A stretch of DNA of 38,587 nt from CBIFVZ01 sp966185765 (GTDB lineage Bacteria > Pseudomonadota > Gammaproteobacteria > Enterobacterales > Enterobacteriaceae), in assembly GCA_966185765.1 (NCBI GenBank), contig CBIFVZ010000032.1:1-38587 (forward strand), written 5' to 3'. This document shows, piece after piece, positions 15,604 to 23,597 of the stretch. How positions within the stretch are numbered: the stretch's first letter is position 1; every line of letters begins with the position of its first letter. The position numbers and the translations under genes are program-made. The notes beneath the pieces were generated by a model that saw only the letters and a program-made list of their open reading frames with translations, ran no database searches and had not been told where the DNA came from.

Positions 15604-15928
15604 AGGGTTAAGTCCTGTCTTTCAGGCACCAAATGTGGTGCTAACACGACGTGCAAGCGGGCAAACAAGGAGAGGAGGACAGTCCCTGGCGCGAAGCTCG
15701 CCGGTCCGGAGAATTAACCATGTTTCACAGCGTGCGGTAATAAATACGCGGCGAAAATGTTAATAAATTGTTTATACCAGAGAGGATAGAAAGAAAGAGT
15801 AGCGAAGTCGTTTCAGAGTGTAATAATGAAACGCTTGATATTTCTATAGTAATGCTTTGGCAAACTCTGTTATTTTCCCGCCCGACGACGGGAAAATAGT
15901 TTCAACAGGAAATAATCGATAAGAATAA
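15604..15928. other. MFS-yjjQ intergenic region, no gene seen
   Basis: 325 bp between the MFS gene and yjjQ, becoming AT-rich toward yjjQ. It holds the MFS leader and the hairpin after yjjQ; E. coli has bglJ here. No residual bglJ coding similarity was noticed. Confidence 0.6.
15871..15898 (-). terminator. Hairpin downstream of yjjQ
   Basis: Ten-base-pair stem TATTTTCCCG (15871-15880) / CGGGAAAATA (15889-15898), 30 bp after the yjjQ stop. It is a strong hairpin but lacks a 3' U-run, so it may act as an mRNA end structure rather than a terminator. Confidence 0.45.
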
Positions 15929-16612
15929 TCAGGCAATCTCTTCTGATAAAACAGAAGCAGTAGATTGCAGATTCAATTCTCTCATTCCGCGCGGACTGTT
16001 TATCCAGGCATACATTTCTGCATTGCTGCGCAAGGCCAGGCGGCGCATCGCGCTATTTTTCTGGGCGCTTACTGTTTTATTACTCTTTTTTAGCAAGCCA
16101 GAAATTTGATTAATACTCCAGCCCTTCGCCATCAGCCTTAATACCTGGCGTTCTGAGAGCGTAAGAATTAGCGAACCTTCATTCGCGCCAGTGGCCGGGG
16201 TATTCGCTTCTCCTTCAAGGTAGCTAAGCCCCCCCTCTTTGGTCTTCGCACAATGCTGAATTTGCTCAAGCGCCGCGCTATTGGGCAGTAAAATACTGTT
16301 GGGCCATAATAGCTGCTGCAAAGCGGTAAAACGGGCAAACGCAGGCACCAGAAAAACCCAGTGAATATGCGGCGCTGCGCGGTACAAAGGTGGGAGCTGT
16401 TGCAGATCCTGCTCAACCTCTCTGACATCACCTGTCAGGTCAATAACTGCCAGTGAGGCTTGTAGCAACAATAGTGGCGTCAACGACTCATAGCCGCAGA
16501 CAGGTAAAATCATACAATGTGGGTTATCATCTTTTATGCACTGCTCAAGACCCGCAGCCATAGCGGGGTAGCGGCTAAAAATGACGGCTTTCTGGTGACG
16601 TCCCTGAGTCAT
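15929..16612 (-). CDS. yjjQ: LuxR-type transcription regulator YjjQ
   Basis: A 227-aa DNA-binding protein with a receiver-like but phospho-site-poor N-terminal domain and a C-terminal LuxR/FixJ helix-turn-helix (about residues 149-213). The LTLSERQVLRLMAKGW and KSNKTVSAQKNSAMRRLA segments are nearly identical to E. coli YjjQ. In E. coli yjjQ is cotranscribed with bglJ, is silenced by H-NS, and YjjQ represses motility genes. Here bglJ is absent and an MFS transporter follows. The upstream DNA is long and AT-rich, compatible with H-NS silencing. Confidence 0.87.
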   Translation of the reverse strand: MTQGRHQKAVIFSRYPAMAAGLEQCIKDDNPHCMILPVCGYESLTPLLLLQASLAVIDLTGDVREVEQDLQQLPPLYRAAPHIHWVFLVPAFARFTALQQLLWPNSILLPNSAALEQIQHCAKTKEGGLSYLEGEANTPATGANEGSLILTLSERQVLRLMAKGWSINQISGLLKKSNKTVSAQKNSAMRRLALRSNAEMYAWINSPRGMRELNLQSTASVLSEEIA

Positions 16613-16860
16613 ATCAATCTCCTGTTACTAAGCATCCAGTGCATCAGGCCGTGCTTTATATTCATCACCTGTAAGTGCGCATGCTGACCTGGCTTGCAAA
16701 CGCGGTGATAAAGACAAAACCTCACCCTGCTTTCCCTGGCTTACGATGTCCATTTCAACTGCGATGATGCTACAGTTGCGTAAAATTGCTGAAAACCGCA
16801 GTCCTTTAAACTCACATTGTGATTTTTATAATTTTATTGTTTTTTCTTTATTTTACGGGT

Positions 16861-16885
16861 GAATATCAAGTGTGATGTGATATTC
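16861..16885. repeat. 8-bp inverted repeat, candidate operator upstream of yjjQ
   Basis: GAATATCA and TGATATTC flank a 9-nt spacer, about 250 bp upstream of the yjjQ start. The dyad geometry suits a dimeric regulator; which one is unknown. Confidence 0.45.
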
Positions 16886-17260
16886 CGATGACGCGCAGAG
16901 CACGCTCATTACCTGGCATTTTTACACCACAGGTGAAAAAATCTTATCTATGTTGAATAAAGCAAGCGTTTGTAAAGTAATACTTAGCGTACAGGCTGTC
17001 AATCTCGTTTAAACTTTTAGGAATTAATCACCATTATATGTCCAGGGAATACAACCAGCCTCACTAAATCAAAGCGCCGAAATTAATTCAGGATTTCATC
17101 TCTAACAACAAATTTCTCGTCGTGTAAAAAGGTTCACCAATAAACCCACCCTTAATGCGAGATTCAATCCTGAATAATAACTACCAGGCAGTACCTTATG
17201 CTAATTTTAGCCATCAGGGATTTTATGATATCGAACACCGTGGCAATCTTGCTTATAAGA

Positions 17261-17278
17261 ATTTTCACAACTGAAAAT
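17261..17278. repeat. 7-bp inverted repeat, candidate operator upstream of the tetR-family gene
   Basis: ATTTTCA-CAAC-TGAAAAT, an 18-bp dyad within the AT-rich region. The length fits a TetR-type or other dimer site, but the distance to the regulator (about 380 bp) is long. Confidence 0.35.
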
Positions 17279-17661
17279 ACATCGCTTCATCCTGTAAAAA
17301 AAATAAAACACTTGTGGCATAAGCGCATTCTGAAAATCTCACCCCAGAGAACATAAATAACAATATATAACACATGCTGATAAATTCATTATCCCGGTAA
17401 TGGGTGCATTACGTAACGCTTACTACCAACATGCTCATAAAAACCAGCCAGGTATACGACAACATTTATGTTCTGATGGATAATGTTGAGAAAACACCTG
17501 CGTATCGGTTTCCCGTCGGCACAAAATGATTGCTACAATCCGCGAGCAAGTCATCGCTGCAATCCGTTAAACACGTTGACCCACGCCGCAGCCGTGAGAC
17601 TATCGTGCCAGTACGGGCGAACCAGTGAATGCTGCGTGTATAACCGCATAAAGGAGCTCGC

Positions 17662-18303
17662 GTGGAACACCACGATATTGACCTGCCCGGCCATTTTGAC
17701 GACGCCAGCCTCAAGGAGAAAATTTTCTTCAGCGCCATTTCACTTTTTGCGGAATACGGCCTGAGCGGCGCGCGTATGGAGCAGATTGCCGACAGAGCCG
17801 GCACGACCAAACGTATGGTGGTCTACCACTTTCGTAATAAAGAAACACTTTATGTTCAGGTGCTGGAATACGTCTATCTCCAGATTCGTGCCGCTGAACA
17901 ACGCCTCAATCTGGCTGCCTTGCCGCCCGTTGAAGCTATGGTGCAATTGGTTGAATCAAGCTTCGAATATCACGCCACTCACCCGGATTTTGTGCGCATT
18001 ATCTGCATGGAAAACATGCAGCGTGGCCGTTATGCGCAAAATTCCACTGTGCTCAGAGAGATTAATCGTAGTGCACTCACTCTACTTGAAGACGTGCTCA
18101 CGCGGGGTCAGCAAAAACAGCTTTTTAATAAGGCCGTGAGCGCACGTGATGTGCATCGCCTCATCAGTAGCTTTAGTTTTCACCACGTAGCCAACAGTTA
18201 CACGTTCTCTCTGCTCTTTGAAGAAGGCACTGACAGCGCCGCCCAGCTTGCCCATTACCGGGAAATGGCGGTACAGGTAGTACTGCGTTTTATTTGCCCG
18301 TGA
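17662..18303 (+). CDS. TetR/AcrR-family transcription regulator
   Basis: A 213-aa one-component repressor. The N-terminal TetR helix-turn-helix spans about residues 18-64, with the signature AEYGLSGARMEQIADRAGTT followed by VVYHFRNKETLY. The C-terminal half is helical and RutR-like in general character (HPDFVRIICMENMQRG); the ligand is unknown. It starts at a GTG (17662) after a good AAGGAG site. No gene is divergent from it. Likely targets are the nearby MFS gene, yjjQ or itself, which is inference only. It stands where E. coli has yjjB/yjjP, so this is probably a lineage-specific insertion. Confidence 0.85.
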   Translation: MEHHDIDLPGHFDDASLKEKIFFSAISLFAEYGLSGARMEQIADRAGTTKRMVVYHFRNKETLYVQVLEYVYLQIRAAEQRLNLAALPPVEAMVQLVESSFEYHATHPDFVRIICMENMQRGRYAQNSTVLREINRSALTLLEDVLTRGQQKQLFNKAVSARDVHRLISSFSFHHVANSYTFSLLFEEGTDSAAQLAHYREMAVQVVLRFICP

Positions 18304-18404
18304 ATGTGGCGCCCATGCAGGCAACGGTCCTTACCGCGACTTAACGTTGTGTTACTATAAAAAGATGTTTTTGCCTTACTTCAACTGCTTTCTGAGAGGG
18401 TGCT

Positions 18405-18944
18405 ATGCCCGCAAAAATCCTGACGCCTGATGTCACCGGTATCGACGCCTTTTGCCGCGATCCTGCGGCGGCGCTGGCCGCCAGCGAGCAGGGTGCTGTC
18501 GCCGTTTTTAGCAATAACACGCCTGCGTTTTACGCCCTGACGCCCGCACGCCTTGCCGAGTTACTCACACTGGAGGCAAAACTTACTCGTCCCCCAACCG
18601 ACGTTACTCTTGAGGCTGCCCTGTATGAGGATGCGCCTGCCCCAGTCCACACGCCACCGTTGGGTAAATTTGCCATGTACCCGGACTGGCGGGCAGACGA
18701 TGATTTTCAGCGCATGGCGGCACTGTGGGGCATCATTTTACGTGAGCCTGTGACACCTGAAGAACTGGCTGCCTTCATCGCTTACTGGCAGGCAGAAGGT
18801 AAAGTGTTCCACCACGTGCAGTGGCAGCAAAAACTGGCGCGCAGCGTGCAAATGGGGCGAGCAGCTAACGGTGGCCTGCCACGACGGGATGTCAACACAC
18901 TGTCGCAGCCTGATAACTGTATTCCTGACGGATTCCGGGGGTAA
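18405..18944 (+). CDS. dnaT: Primosomal protein DnaT
   Basis: Primosome component (protein i) that helps load DnaB via PriA/PriB-DnaC during replication restart. It has 179 aa, the same as E. coli. The conserved C-terminal GKFAMYPDW, AFIAYWQAEGKVFHHVQWQQ and GGLPRRDVNT segments identify it. It is separated from dnaC by 2 bp, giving translational coupling. Confidence 0.95.
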   Translation: MPAKILTPDVTGIDAFCRDPAAALAASEQGAVAVFSNNTPAFYALTPARLAELLTLEAKLTRPPTDVTLEAALYEDAPAPVHTPPLGKFAMYPDWRADDDFQRMAALWGIILREPVTPEELAAFIAYWQAEGKVFHHVQWQQKLARSVQMGRAANGGLPRRDVNTLSQPDNCIPDGFRG

Positions 18945-18946
18945 AC

Positions 18947-19684
18947 ATGAAAAACGTTGCCGGGCTAATAGCCCGTCTACAAAAGTTAATGCCCGCGGGC
19001 GTCAAGCCTGCCTTTACCAGCGGTGAAGAGCTGATTGCCTGGCAACAGGAACAGGGCCGCCAGCGTTCGGCTGCCATTGCCCGTGAAAACCTGGCCATGA
19101 AAATGCAGCGCACCTTTAACCGCTCCGGTATTCGCGAACTGCACATGAACTGTTCGTTTGACAATTACCGTGTCGAAAACGAAGGCCAGATGACGGCGCT
19201 GTCGCGCGCCCGCCAGTATGCAGCAGAGTTTGAAGGCAACATTGCCAGCTTTATCTTCTCCGGCAACCCCGGTACCGGCAAAAACCATCTTGCGGCGGCT
19301 ATCTGTAATGAACTGCTGTTACAGGGAAAATCGGTACTGATTATTACGGTTGCCGATATTATGTCAGCCATGAAAAGCACGTTCTCCCGTGACGACACCA
19401 CCGAAGAACGTTTAATTAACGATCTCAGTAACGTCGATCTGCTGGTAATTGATGAAATCGGGATGCAGACCGAATCTCGTTACGAGAAGGTCATCATCAA
19501 TCAGATTGTAGACCGTCGCTCATCATCACGCCGCCCGACCGGCATGCTGTCTAACCTCAATATCAAAGAGATGAACACGCTGCTGGGGGAGCGCGTCATG
19601 GACAGAATGCGCCTTGGCAACAGCCTGTGGGTAAATTTCAACTGGGACAGCTATCGCAGCCGCGTCACCGGTAAAGAATACTAG
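18947..19684 (+). CDS. dnaC: DnaB helicase loader DnaC
   Basis: AAA+ ATPase that loads the DnaB replicative helicase at oriC and restart sites. It has 245 aa, identical in length to E. coli. The N-terminal helicase-binding region is about residues 1-70, Walker A GNPGTGK ends at Lys112, Walker B is LLVIDEIG, and the arginine-finger/C-terminal segment is GERVMDRMRLGNSLWVNF. It follows dnaT after 2 bp. There is no strong ribosome site of its own, so coupling to dnaT is likely. Confidence 0.96.
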   Translation: MKNVAGLIARLQKLMPAGVKPAFTSGEELIAWQQEQGRQRSAAIARENLAMKMQRTFNRSGIRELHMNCSFDNYRVENEGQMTALSRARQYAAEFEGNIASFIFSGNPGTGKNHLAAAICNELLLQGKSVLIITVADIMSAMKSTFSRDDTTEERLINDLSNVDLLVIDEIGMQTESRYEKVIINQIVDRRSSSRRPTGMLSNLNIKEMNTLLGERVMDRMRLGNSLWVNFNWDSYRSRVTGKEY

Positions 19685-19847
19685 TAACATGGCGGTTGGC
19701 GAGTTTTCATGCCGCCGCCTGCCTGGCTTCTTCGTTAACCTGGTTTATTACTCCGTCCAGCAGCGCCCATACGTATTATCGGGTTTTTCTGTATGCCCAT
19801 AGCGCTATACTTTGCAAGTGAAGACAACAGAGACTGGAGTATCGATT

Positions 19848-20354
19848 GTGAAAATGACGAAAAGGATGATGCGTTCTGCAGCGCTGGCTGTGGTGCTGGT
19901 ATCGGCTGGTGCCTCGGCAGCAAGCTGGCAGGATCAGCTTTCCAGCGCAGCAAGCCAGTTGGGCCAGAACAGCGGTACGACCACGGCGGCACAGAGCGGT
20001 AGCGGCCTGTCCCTGTCATCCCTGACCGGTCTGATGAACGGCGGTGACAAGGCACTTAGCTCCAGTACCATGAGCAACGCCACTGGCGTCATGCAATACT
20101 GCGCCAAACAAAAGCTGGTTGCGGCTACCAACGTGGACAATATCAAAGATAAACTGCTCGGTAAGTTAGGGCTGGAGAGCACACAGCAACAAACGCAGCA
20201 GCAGGATTACCAGCAGGGCCTGGCGGGCCTGCTGAAAACCGGCAACGGCCAGCAGTTAGATTTGAACAATCTCGGCAACTCTCAGCTGGCAGAAAAAGTG
20301 AAAACGAAGGCCTGCGACCTGGTATTGAAACAGGGCGTAAACTTTATTTCCTGA
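19848..20354 (+). CDS. yjjA: Exported DUF2501 protein YjjA
   Basis: A 168-aa exported protein of unknown function. A signal peptide starts MKMTKRMMRSAALAVVLVSA and is cleaved after ASA (about residue 24). The mature part is Ser/Gln/Gly-rich, with a Gln-rich stretch (TQQQTQQQD) and two Cys that may pair. A GTG start at 19848 is chosen because GGAG lies 8 nt upstream; earlier TTG/GTG frames lack a site. A TATACT box is at 19806-19811. It lies next to dnaC, as in E. coli. Confidence 0.85.
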   Translation: MKMTKRMMRSAALAVVLVSAGASAASWQDQLSSAASQLGQNSGTTTAAQSGSGLSLSSLTGLMNGGDKALSSSTMSNATGVMQYCAKQKLVAATNVDNIKDKLLGKLGLESTQQQTQQQDYQQGLAGLLKTGNGQQLDLNNLGNSQLAEKVKTKACDLVLKQGVNFIS

Positions 20355-20372
20355 TGGGGCAATACCAAAAAA

Positions 20373-20404
20373 ACGGCGGTAATTTTACCGCCGTTTTTAT
20401 TTTT
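20373..20404. terminator. Strong bidirectional terminator after yjjA
   Basis: Stem ACGGCGGTAA (20373-20382) / TTACCGCCGT (20385-20394), with TTTTTATTTTT on the right and AAAAAA on the left. It works for yjjA on the plus strand and for the small gene 20420-20548 on the minus strand. Confidence 0.92.
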
Positions 20405-20419
20405 CCCACTCAACGTGAC

Positions 20420-20548
20420 TTATTTCTTACGCGCACGCCCACCCTTTTTTGATATGAGGCTGCGTTTGCTTACCTGCCGGTTATGCCTTATAAAACAAAA
20501 TAATGCGAATACCAACAGGCATAAAATACCGACAACAGAGAAAATCAT
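20420..20548 (-). CDS. 42-aa single-helix membrane peptide, unannotated
   Basis: Found by reading the minus strand. The peptide opens MIFSVVGILCLLVFALFCFI, a single membrane helix of about 20 residues. It is followed by a strongly basic tail (RHNRQVSKRS...KKGGRARKK). The charge pattern predicts N-out/C-in in the inner membrane. A plausible AGGGAT site lies 9 nt before the ATG (20546-20548), and the bidirectional terminator at 20373-20394 lies 26 bp past the stop, which supports transcription. I do not recognise the family. It is too short for common ORF filters. Confidence 0.62.
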   Translation of the reverse strand: MIFSVVGILCLLVFALFCFIRHNRQVSKRSLISKKGGRARKK

Positions 20549-20894
20549 AGCGCTATATCCCTAACAAGCCGGACGTTATTAAGGCAAAGTACGCCTGCGA
20601 CACTATCACGATATATCCTGTATCTCACGTCTGTTCATCCTGCGGTTTTTCTTAAACTTATGATCATTCTCACAGATTCTTCGCAGCTAAAATCTGCAAG
20701 AATAAAGATAACGAGCAACAACAGACCGAACATTCTTATTTTCTGGCTTTTTACGGCTGCGCTGGGCGTCACCACTGGCATGACGGTTTGTAAAAACGGT
20801 GGTTTTATAAACCAATTCTGAATAACAAGCACACTTCTTTGACGGTAGAATTGCAGCTATGTGACAACATCGCTAGATTAATGCACGCCTGAAC

Positions 20895-20929
20895 GCCCCC
20901 TCAACGGGGGTTGAGTCTCTTAAGAGGAT
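20895..20929 (+). promoter_or_regulatory. opgB leader with two mutually exclusive hairpins and ribosome site
   Basis: CCCCC (20896-20900) can pair with GGGGG (20906-20910), or CTCAAC (20900-20905) with GTTGAG (20910-20915). The two share bases, so only one can form. The AGAGGAT ribosome site follows at 20923-20929, before a TTG start. Confidence 0.4.
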
Positions 20930-20935
20930 AGTCTG

Positions 20936-23227
20936 TTGCCAGAGCTACTTTCCATCGCCCTGTTTATCGCCTCAGTGGCGATATATACCTTTAAAGCCGG
21001 CCGTAACCGGTGGTGGTTCTCCGCCATCCTGCTGGTGCTGGGGCTGTTCGTCGTCATTAATATTACGCAATACGCCAGCAACTATTTTACGGGCGATGGC
21101 ATTAATGATGCGGTGCTCTACACGCTGACCAACAGTCTGACTGGTGCAGGCGTAAGCAAATATATTCTGCCTGGCGTGGGCATCATTGCCGGGGTGACGG
21201 CGGTATTTACGCTGCTGGCCTGGCTGCTGCGCCGTCGCTGGCATCGCCCGCATCATTTTGGCTATAGCCTGCTGGCACTGCTGCTGGCGCTGGCCTCTGT
21301 AGATGCCAGCCCCGCGTTTCACCAGATAACCGAACTGGTGAAATCCCAGACTCGCGATGGCGACCCGGATTTTGCCATGTATTACAAAGAACCGGGCAAA
21401 CAGATTAAAAAGCCAAAGCTCAATCTGGTTTACATCTATGGCGAGAGTCTCGAGCGCACCTATTTTAACAACAGCGCTTTCCCTGACCTCACGCCGGAGC
21501 TTGGCGCGTTGAAAGACCAGAGTCTCGACTTCAGCCACACCGCACAGCTACCCGGTACCGACTATACCATTGCCGGGATGGTGGCCTCACAGTGCGGGAT
21601 CCCGCTATTTGCGCCATTTGAAGGCAACTCAGCCTCGTCCATGTCGAGCTTCTTCCCGCAGAACATCTGCCTGGGCGATATCCTGAAAAACTCAGGTTAC
21701 GACAACTACTTCATTCAGGGCGCTAACCTGCGCTTTGCGGGTAAAGACGTGTTCCTGAAATCCCACGGTTTTGACCATCTGTATGGCTCTGAGGAGTTAA
21801 AAGCGCTGGTGGACGACCCGGACTATCGTAACGACTGGGGTTTTTACGACGACACAGTGCTCAACGAGGTGTGGCAGAAATACGAGGAGCTTTCCAAATC
21901 CGGCAAACGTTTCTCACTCTTTACGCTTACGGTCGACACGCACCACCCGGACGGCTTTATCTCCCGCGGCTGTGCGCGTAAACGTTATGAATTTGACGGC
22001 AAAGTGAACCAGTCCTTTAGCGCGGTGACCTGTAGCCAGCAGAACATCGCTGCGCTTATCGAAAAAATTAAAGCCTCACCGTGGTTTAAAAACACAGTCA
22101 TTGTGGTCTCGTCAGATCATCTGGCCATGAACAACACGGCCTGGAAATACCTTAACGAGCAGGATCGCAGCAACCTGTTCTTCGTGCTGCGTGGCGATAA
22201 GCCTGAGCAAAAAGTGGTTGCGGTGAAACGTAACTCTATGGATAACGGCGCCACCGTGCTCGATATCCTCGGCGGTGACAACTACATCGGCCTCGGACGC
22301 AGCTCGCTTTCCGGCGAATCACTGTCGCAGGTTTTCCTGAACCTGAAAGAAAAAATCATGGGCTGGAAGCCAGAAATCGTCCGCCTGTGGAAATTCCCGA
22401 AAAGCATTGATGCGTTCACCATTGATAGCGAGAAAAAGACCATCAGCTTCTCCGGCTCGCAGTTCCGCCTGCCGTTGCTGCTGAGGGTGTCAGACACGCG
22501 CGTGGAGCCGCTGCCGGAGAGCGAGTACTCGGCACCGCTGCGCTTCCAGCTCGCCGATTTTGCTCCGCGCGACAATTTTGTGTGGATTGACAGCTGTTAC
22601 AAAATGGCACGCCTGTGGCAACCGGAACTGGCACTGTCTACCGACCTGTGCGTAGCCCAGGGCCAGACGGGTGGCGAGCAGCAGATAACGCGTGTTGATC
22701 GCCCACAATGGCAGGGGAAAGTGGCATTTAAGAGTAGCGTGATTGATACCGAACGCTATAAGCGCAACGTCGCCATGCTGAAAACAGTGGATAACGACAT
22801 TCGCTATAAAGCAGACAGCTTTGTCTTTAATGTGGCGGGCGCCCCAGAAGAAGTACGCCAGTTCAGCGGCATTTCCCGCCCGGAAAGCTGGGGCCGCTGG
22901 TCAAATGCCAATCTGGCACCACAGGTGAAAATTGAATACCGCGATCCCCTACCGGCTAAAGTAGACGTTGTTATTACGGCAAAAGCCTTTGGTCCGAACG
23001 TGGATAAACCGGTGAAGGTGCGCATTGGCAATAGCGAACAAACGCTCACGCTTGGCAAGGATGTGACGACGACAACGCTGCACTTCGATAATCCGTCTCA
23101 CAGTAAACTGCTGACTATCGAACCACCCGAACCACAGCTTTCTAATGAAGGCAATATTCTCGGCCACGCCCCGCGTAAACTCGGTATCGGTATGGTCAAT
23201 ATCAAAATCGTTAAAACAGAGGGCTAA
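20936..23227 (+). CDS. opgB: Phosphoglycerol transferase I (OpgB/MdoB)
   Basis: Transfers phosphoglycerol from phosphatidylglycerol to osmoregulated periplasmic glucans at the inner membrane and periplasm. It has 763 aa, exactly as in E. coli. Three to four N-terminal membrane helices (residues 1-125) are followed by a periplasmic sulfatase-like domain with LVYIYGESLERTYF, the LPGTDYTIAG nucleophile region (Thr), TVDTHHPDGF and VVSSDHLAMNN. The start is TTG (20936) after AGAGGAT, giving MPELLSIALFIAS aligned to E. coli MSELLSFALFLAS. A good terminator follows. The rare start codon and structured leader hint at translational tuning. Confidence 0.96.
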   Translation: MPELLSIALFIASVAIYTFKAGRNRWWFSAILLVLGLFVVINITQYASNYFTGDGINDAVLYTLTNSLTGAGVSKYILPGVGIIAGVTAVFTLLAWLLRRRWHRPHHFGYSLLALLLALASVDASPAFHQITELVKSQTRDGDPDFAMYYKEPGKQIKKPKLNLVYIYGESLERTYFNNSAFPDLTPELGALKDQSLDFSHTAQLPGTDYTIAGMVASQCGIPLFAPFEGNSASSMSSFFPQNICLGDILKNSGYDNYFIQGANLRFAGKDVFLKSHGFDHLYGSEELKALVDDPDYRNDWGFYDDTVLNEVWQKYEELSKSGKRFSLFTLTVDTHHPDGFISRGCARKRYEFDGKVNQSFSAVTCSQQNIAALIEKIKASPWFKNTVIVVSSDHLAMNNTAWKYLNEQDRSNLFFVLRGDKPEQKVVAVKRNSMDNGATVLDILGGDNYIGLGRSSLSGESLSQVFLNLKEKIMGWKPEIVRLWKFPKSIDAFTIDSEKKTISFSGSQFRLPLLLRVSDTRVEPLPESEYSAPLRFQLADFAPRDNFVWIDSCYKMARLWQPELALSTDLCVAQGQTGGEQQITRVDRPQWQGKVAFKSSVIDTERYKRNVAMLKTVDNDIRYKADSFVFNVAGAPEEVRQFSGISRPESWGRWSNANLAPQVKIEYRDPLPAKVDVVITAKAFGPNVDKPVKVRIGNSEQTLTLGKDVTTTTLHFDNPSHSKLLTIEPPEPQLSNEGNILGHAPRKLGIGMVNIKIVKTEG

Positions 23228-23233
23228 TCTCTC

Positions 23234-23264
23234 ACGCGGCTCCCCGGAGCCGCGTTTTGTCTTT
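23234..23264 (+). terminator. Terminator after opgB
   Basis: Stem ACGCGGCTCC (23234-23243) / GGAGCCGCGT (23246-23255) followed by TTTTGTCTTT. Confidence 0.88.
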
Positions 23265-23597
23265 AGCGCCAGCTGGAGGCTGACTTTCAGGCTAACGCTG
23301 AGGGAGTTGCTGACGTACCGACAGTTAAGGTGCTGGCAGATTAACGCTGTCATGTGTTCCTGCCGTACAGGCCGTTAAAAAGATTGCCCGCTGAATATTT
23401 GCACCTCCGGGTCTGTACGCACTGCCGCACAGGCAACTGCGTATTACAGTGCCATTGTCTCCAGTCAGCCCCCCCTCTCCTTGCGGACAACCTGCTTTGC
23501 CAACGGCTCTCCAGCCTGCCGACAAACAGCGCTATCACCGTACTCAACCTTTGGTTAACATGGTGTTATCGTTATTTATCACCCTCAGGAGCCGCCG
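23265..23597. other. Gene-free region between opgB and dsdA
   Basis: About 330 bp. The divergent LysR-type regulator dsdC that precedes dsdA in E. coli is not here; open frames in this stretch look random. It holds the dsdA promoter and the ribosome site CAGGAG at 23586-23591. Confidence 0.6.

Larger units (their letters stand above)
16613..17661. other. 1.05-kb AT-rich gene-free region between yjjQ and the tetR-family gene
   Basis: No convincing gene on either strand. It contains inverted repeats: TCACA-T-TGTGA at 16812-16822, GAATATCA-N9-TGATATTC at 16861-16885, ATTTTCA-CAAC-TGAAAAT at 17261-17278, and ATTCAGGATT (17086-17095) against AATCCTGAAT (17166-17175). E. coli has yjjP and yjjB near here. 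It looks like a large H-NS-type regulatory region or a deletion scar. Confidence 0.6.

Noticed and set aside
17086..17175. 10-bp inverted pair ATTCAGGATT / AATCCTGAAT 70 bp apart
   Set aside because: A 10-bp match within a kilobase is expected about by chance, so it is not called an operator on its own.
17198..17356. About 52-codon plus-strand ORF in the AT-rich region upstream of the TetR gene
   Set aside because: No ribosome site and unremarkable composition (Ile/Lys-rich from AT bias); likely chance.
20635..20832. 65-codon minus-strand ORF with a hydrophobic stretch (MFGLLLLVIFILADFSCEE), upstream of opgB
   Set aside because: It resembles a Hok-type toxin only superficially: it starts with GTG, has a weak ribosome site, and the conserved Hok C-terminal pattern is absent. 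Not supported enough to call.
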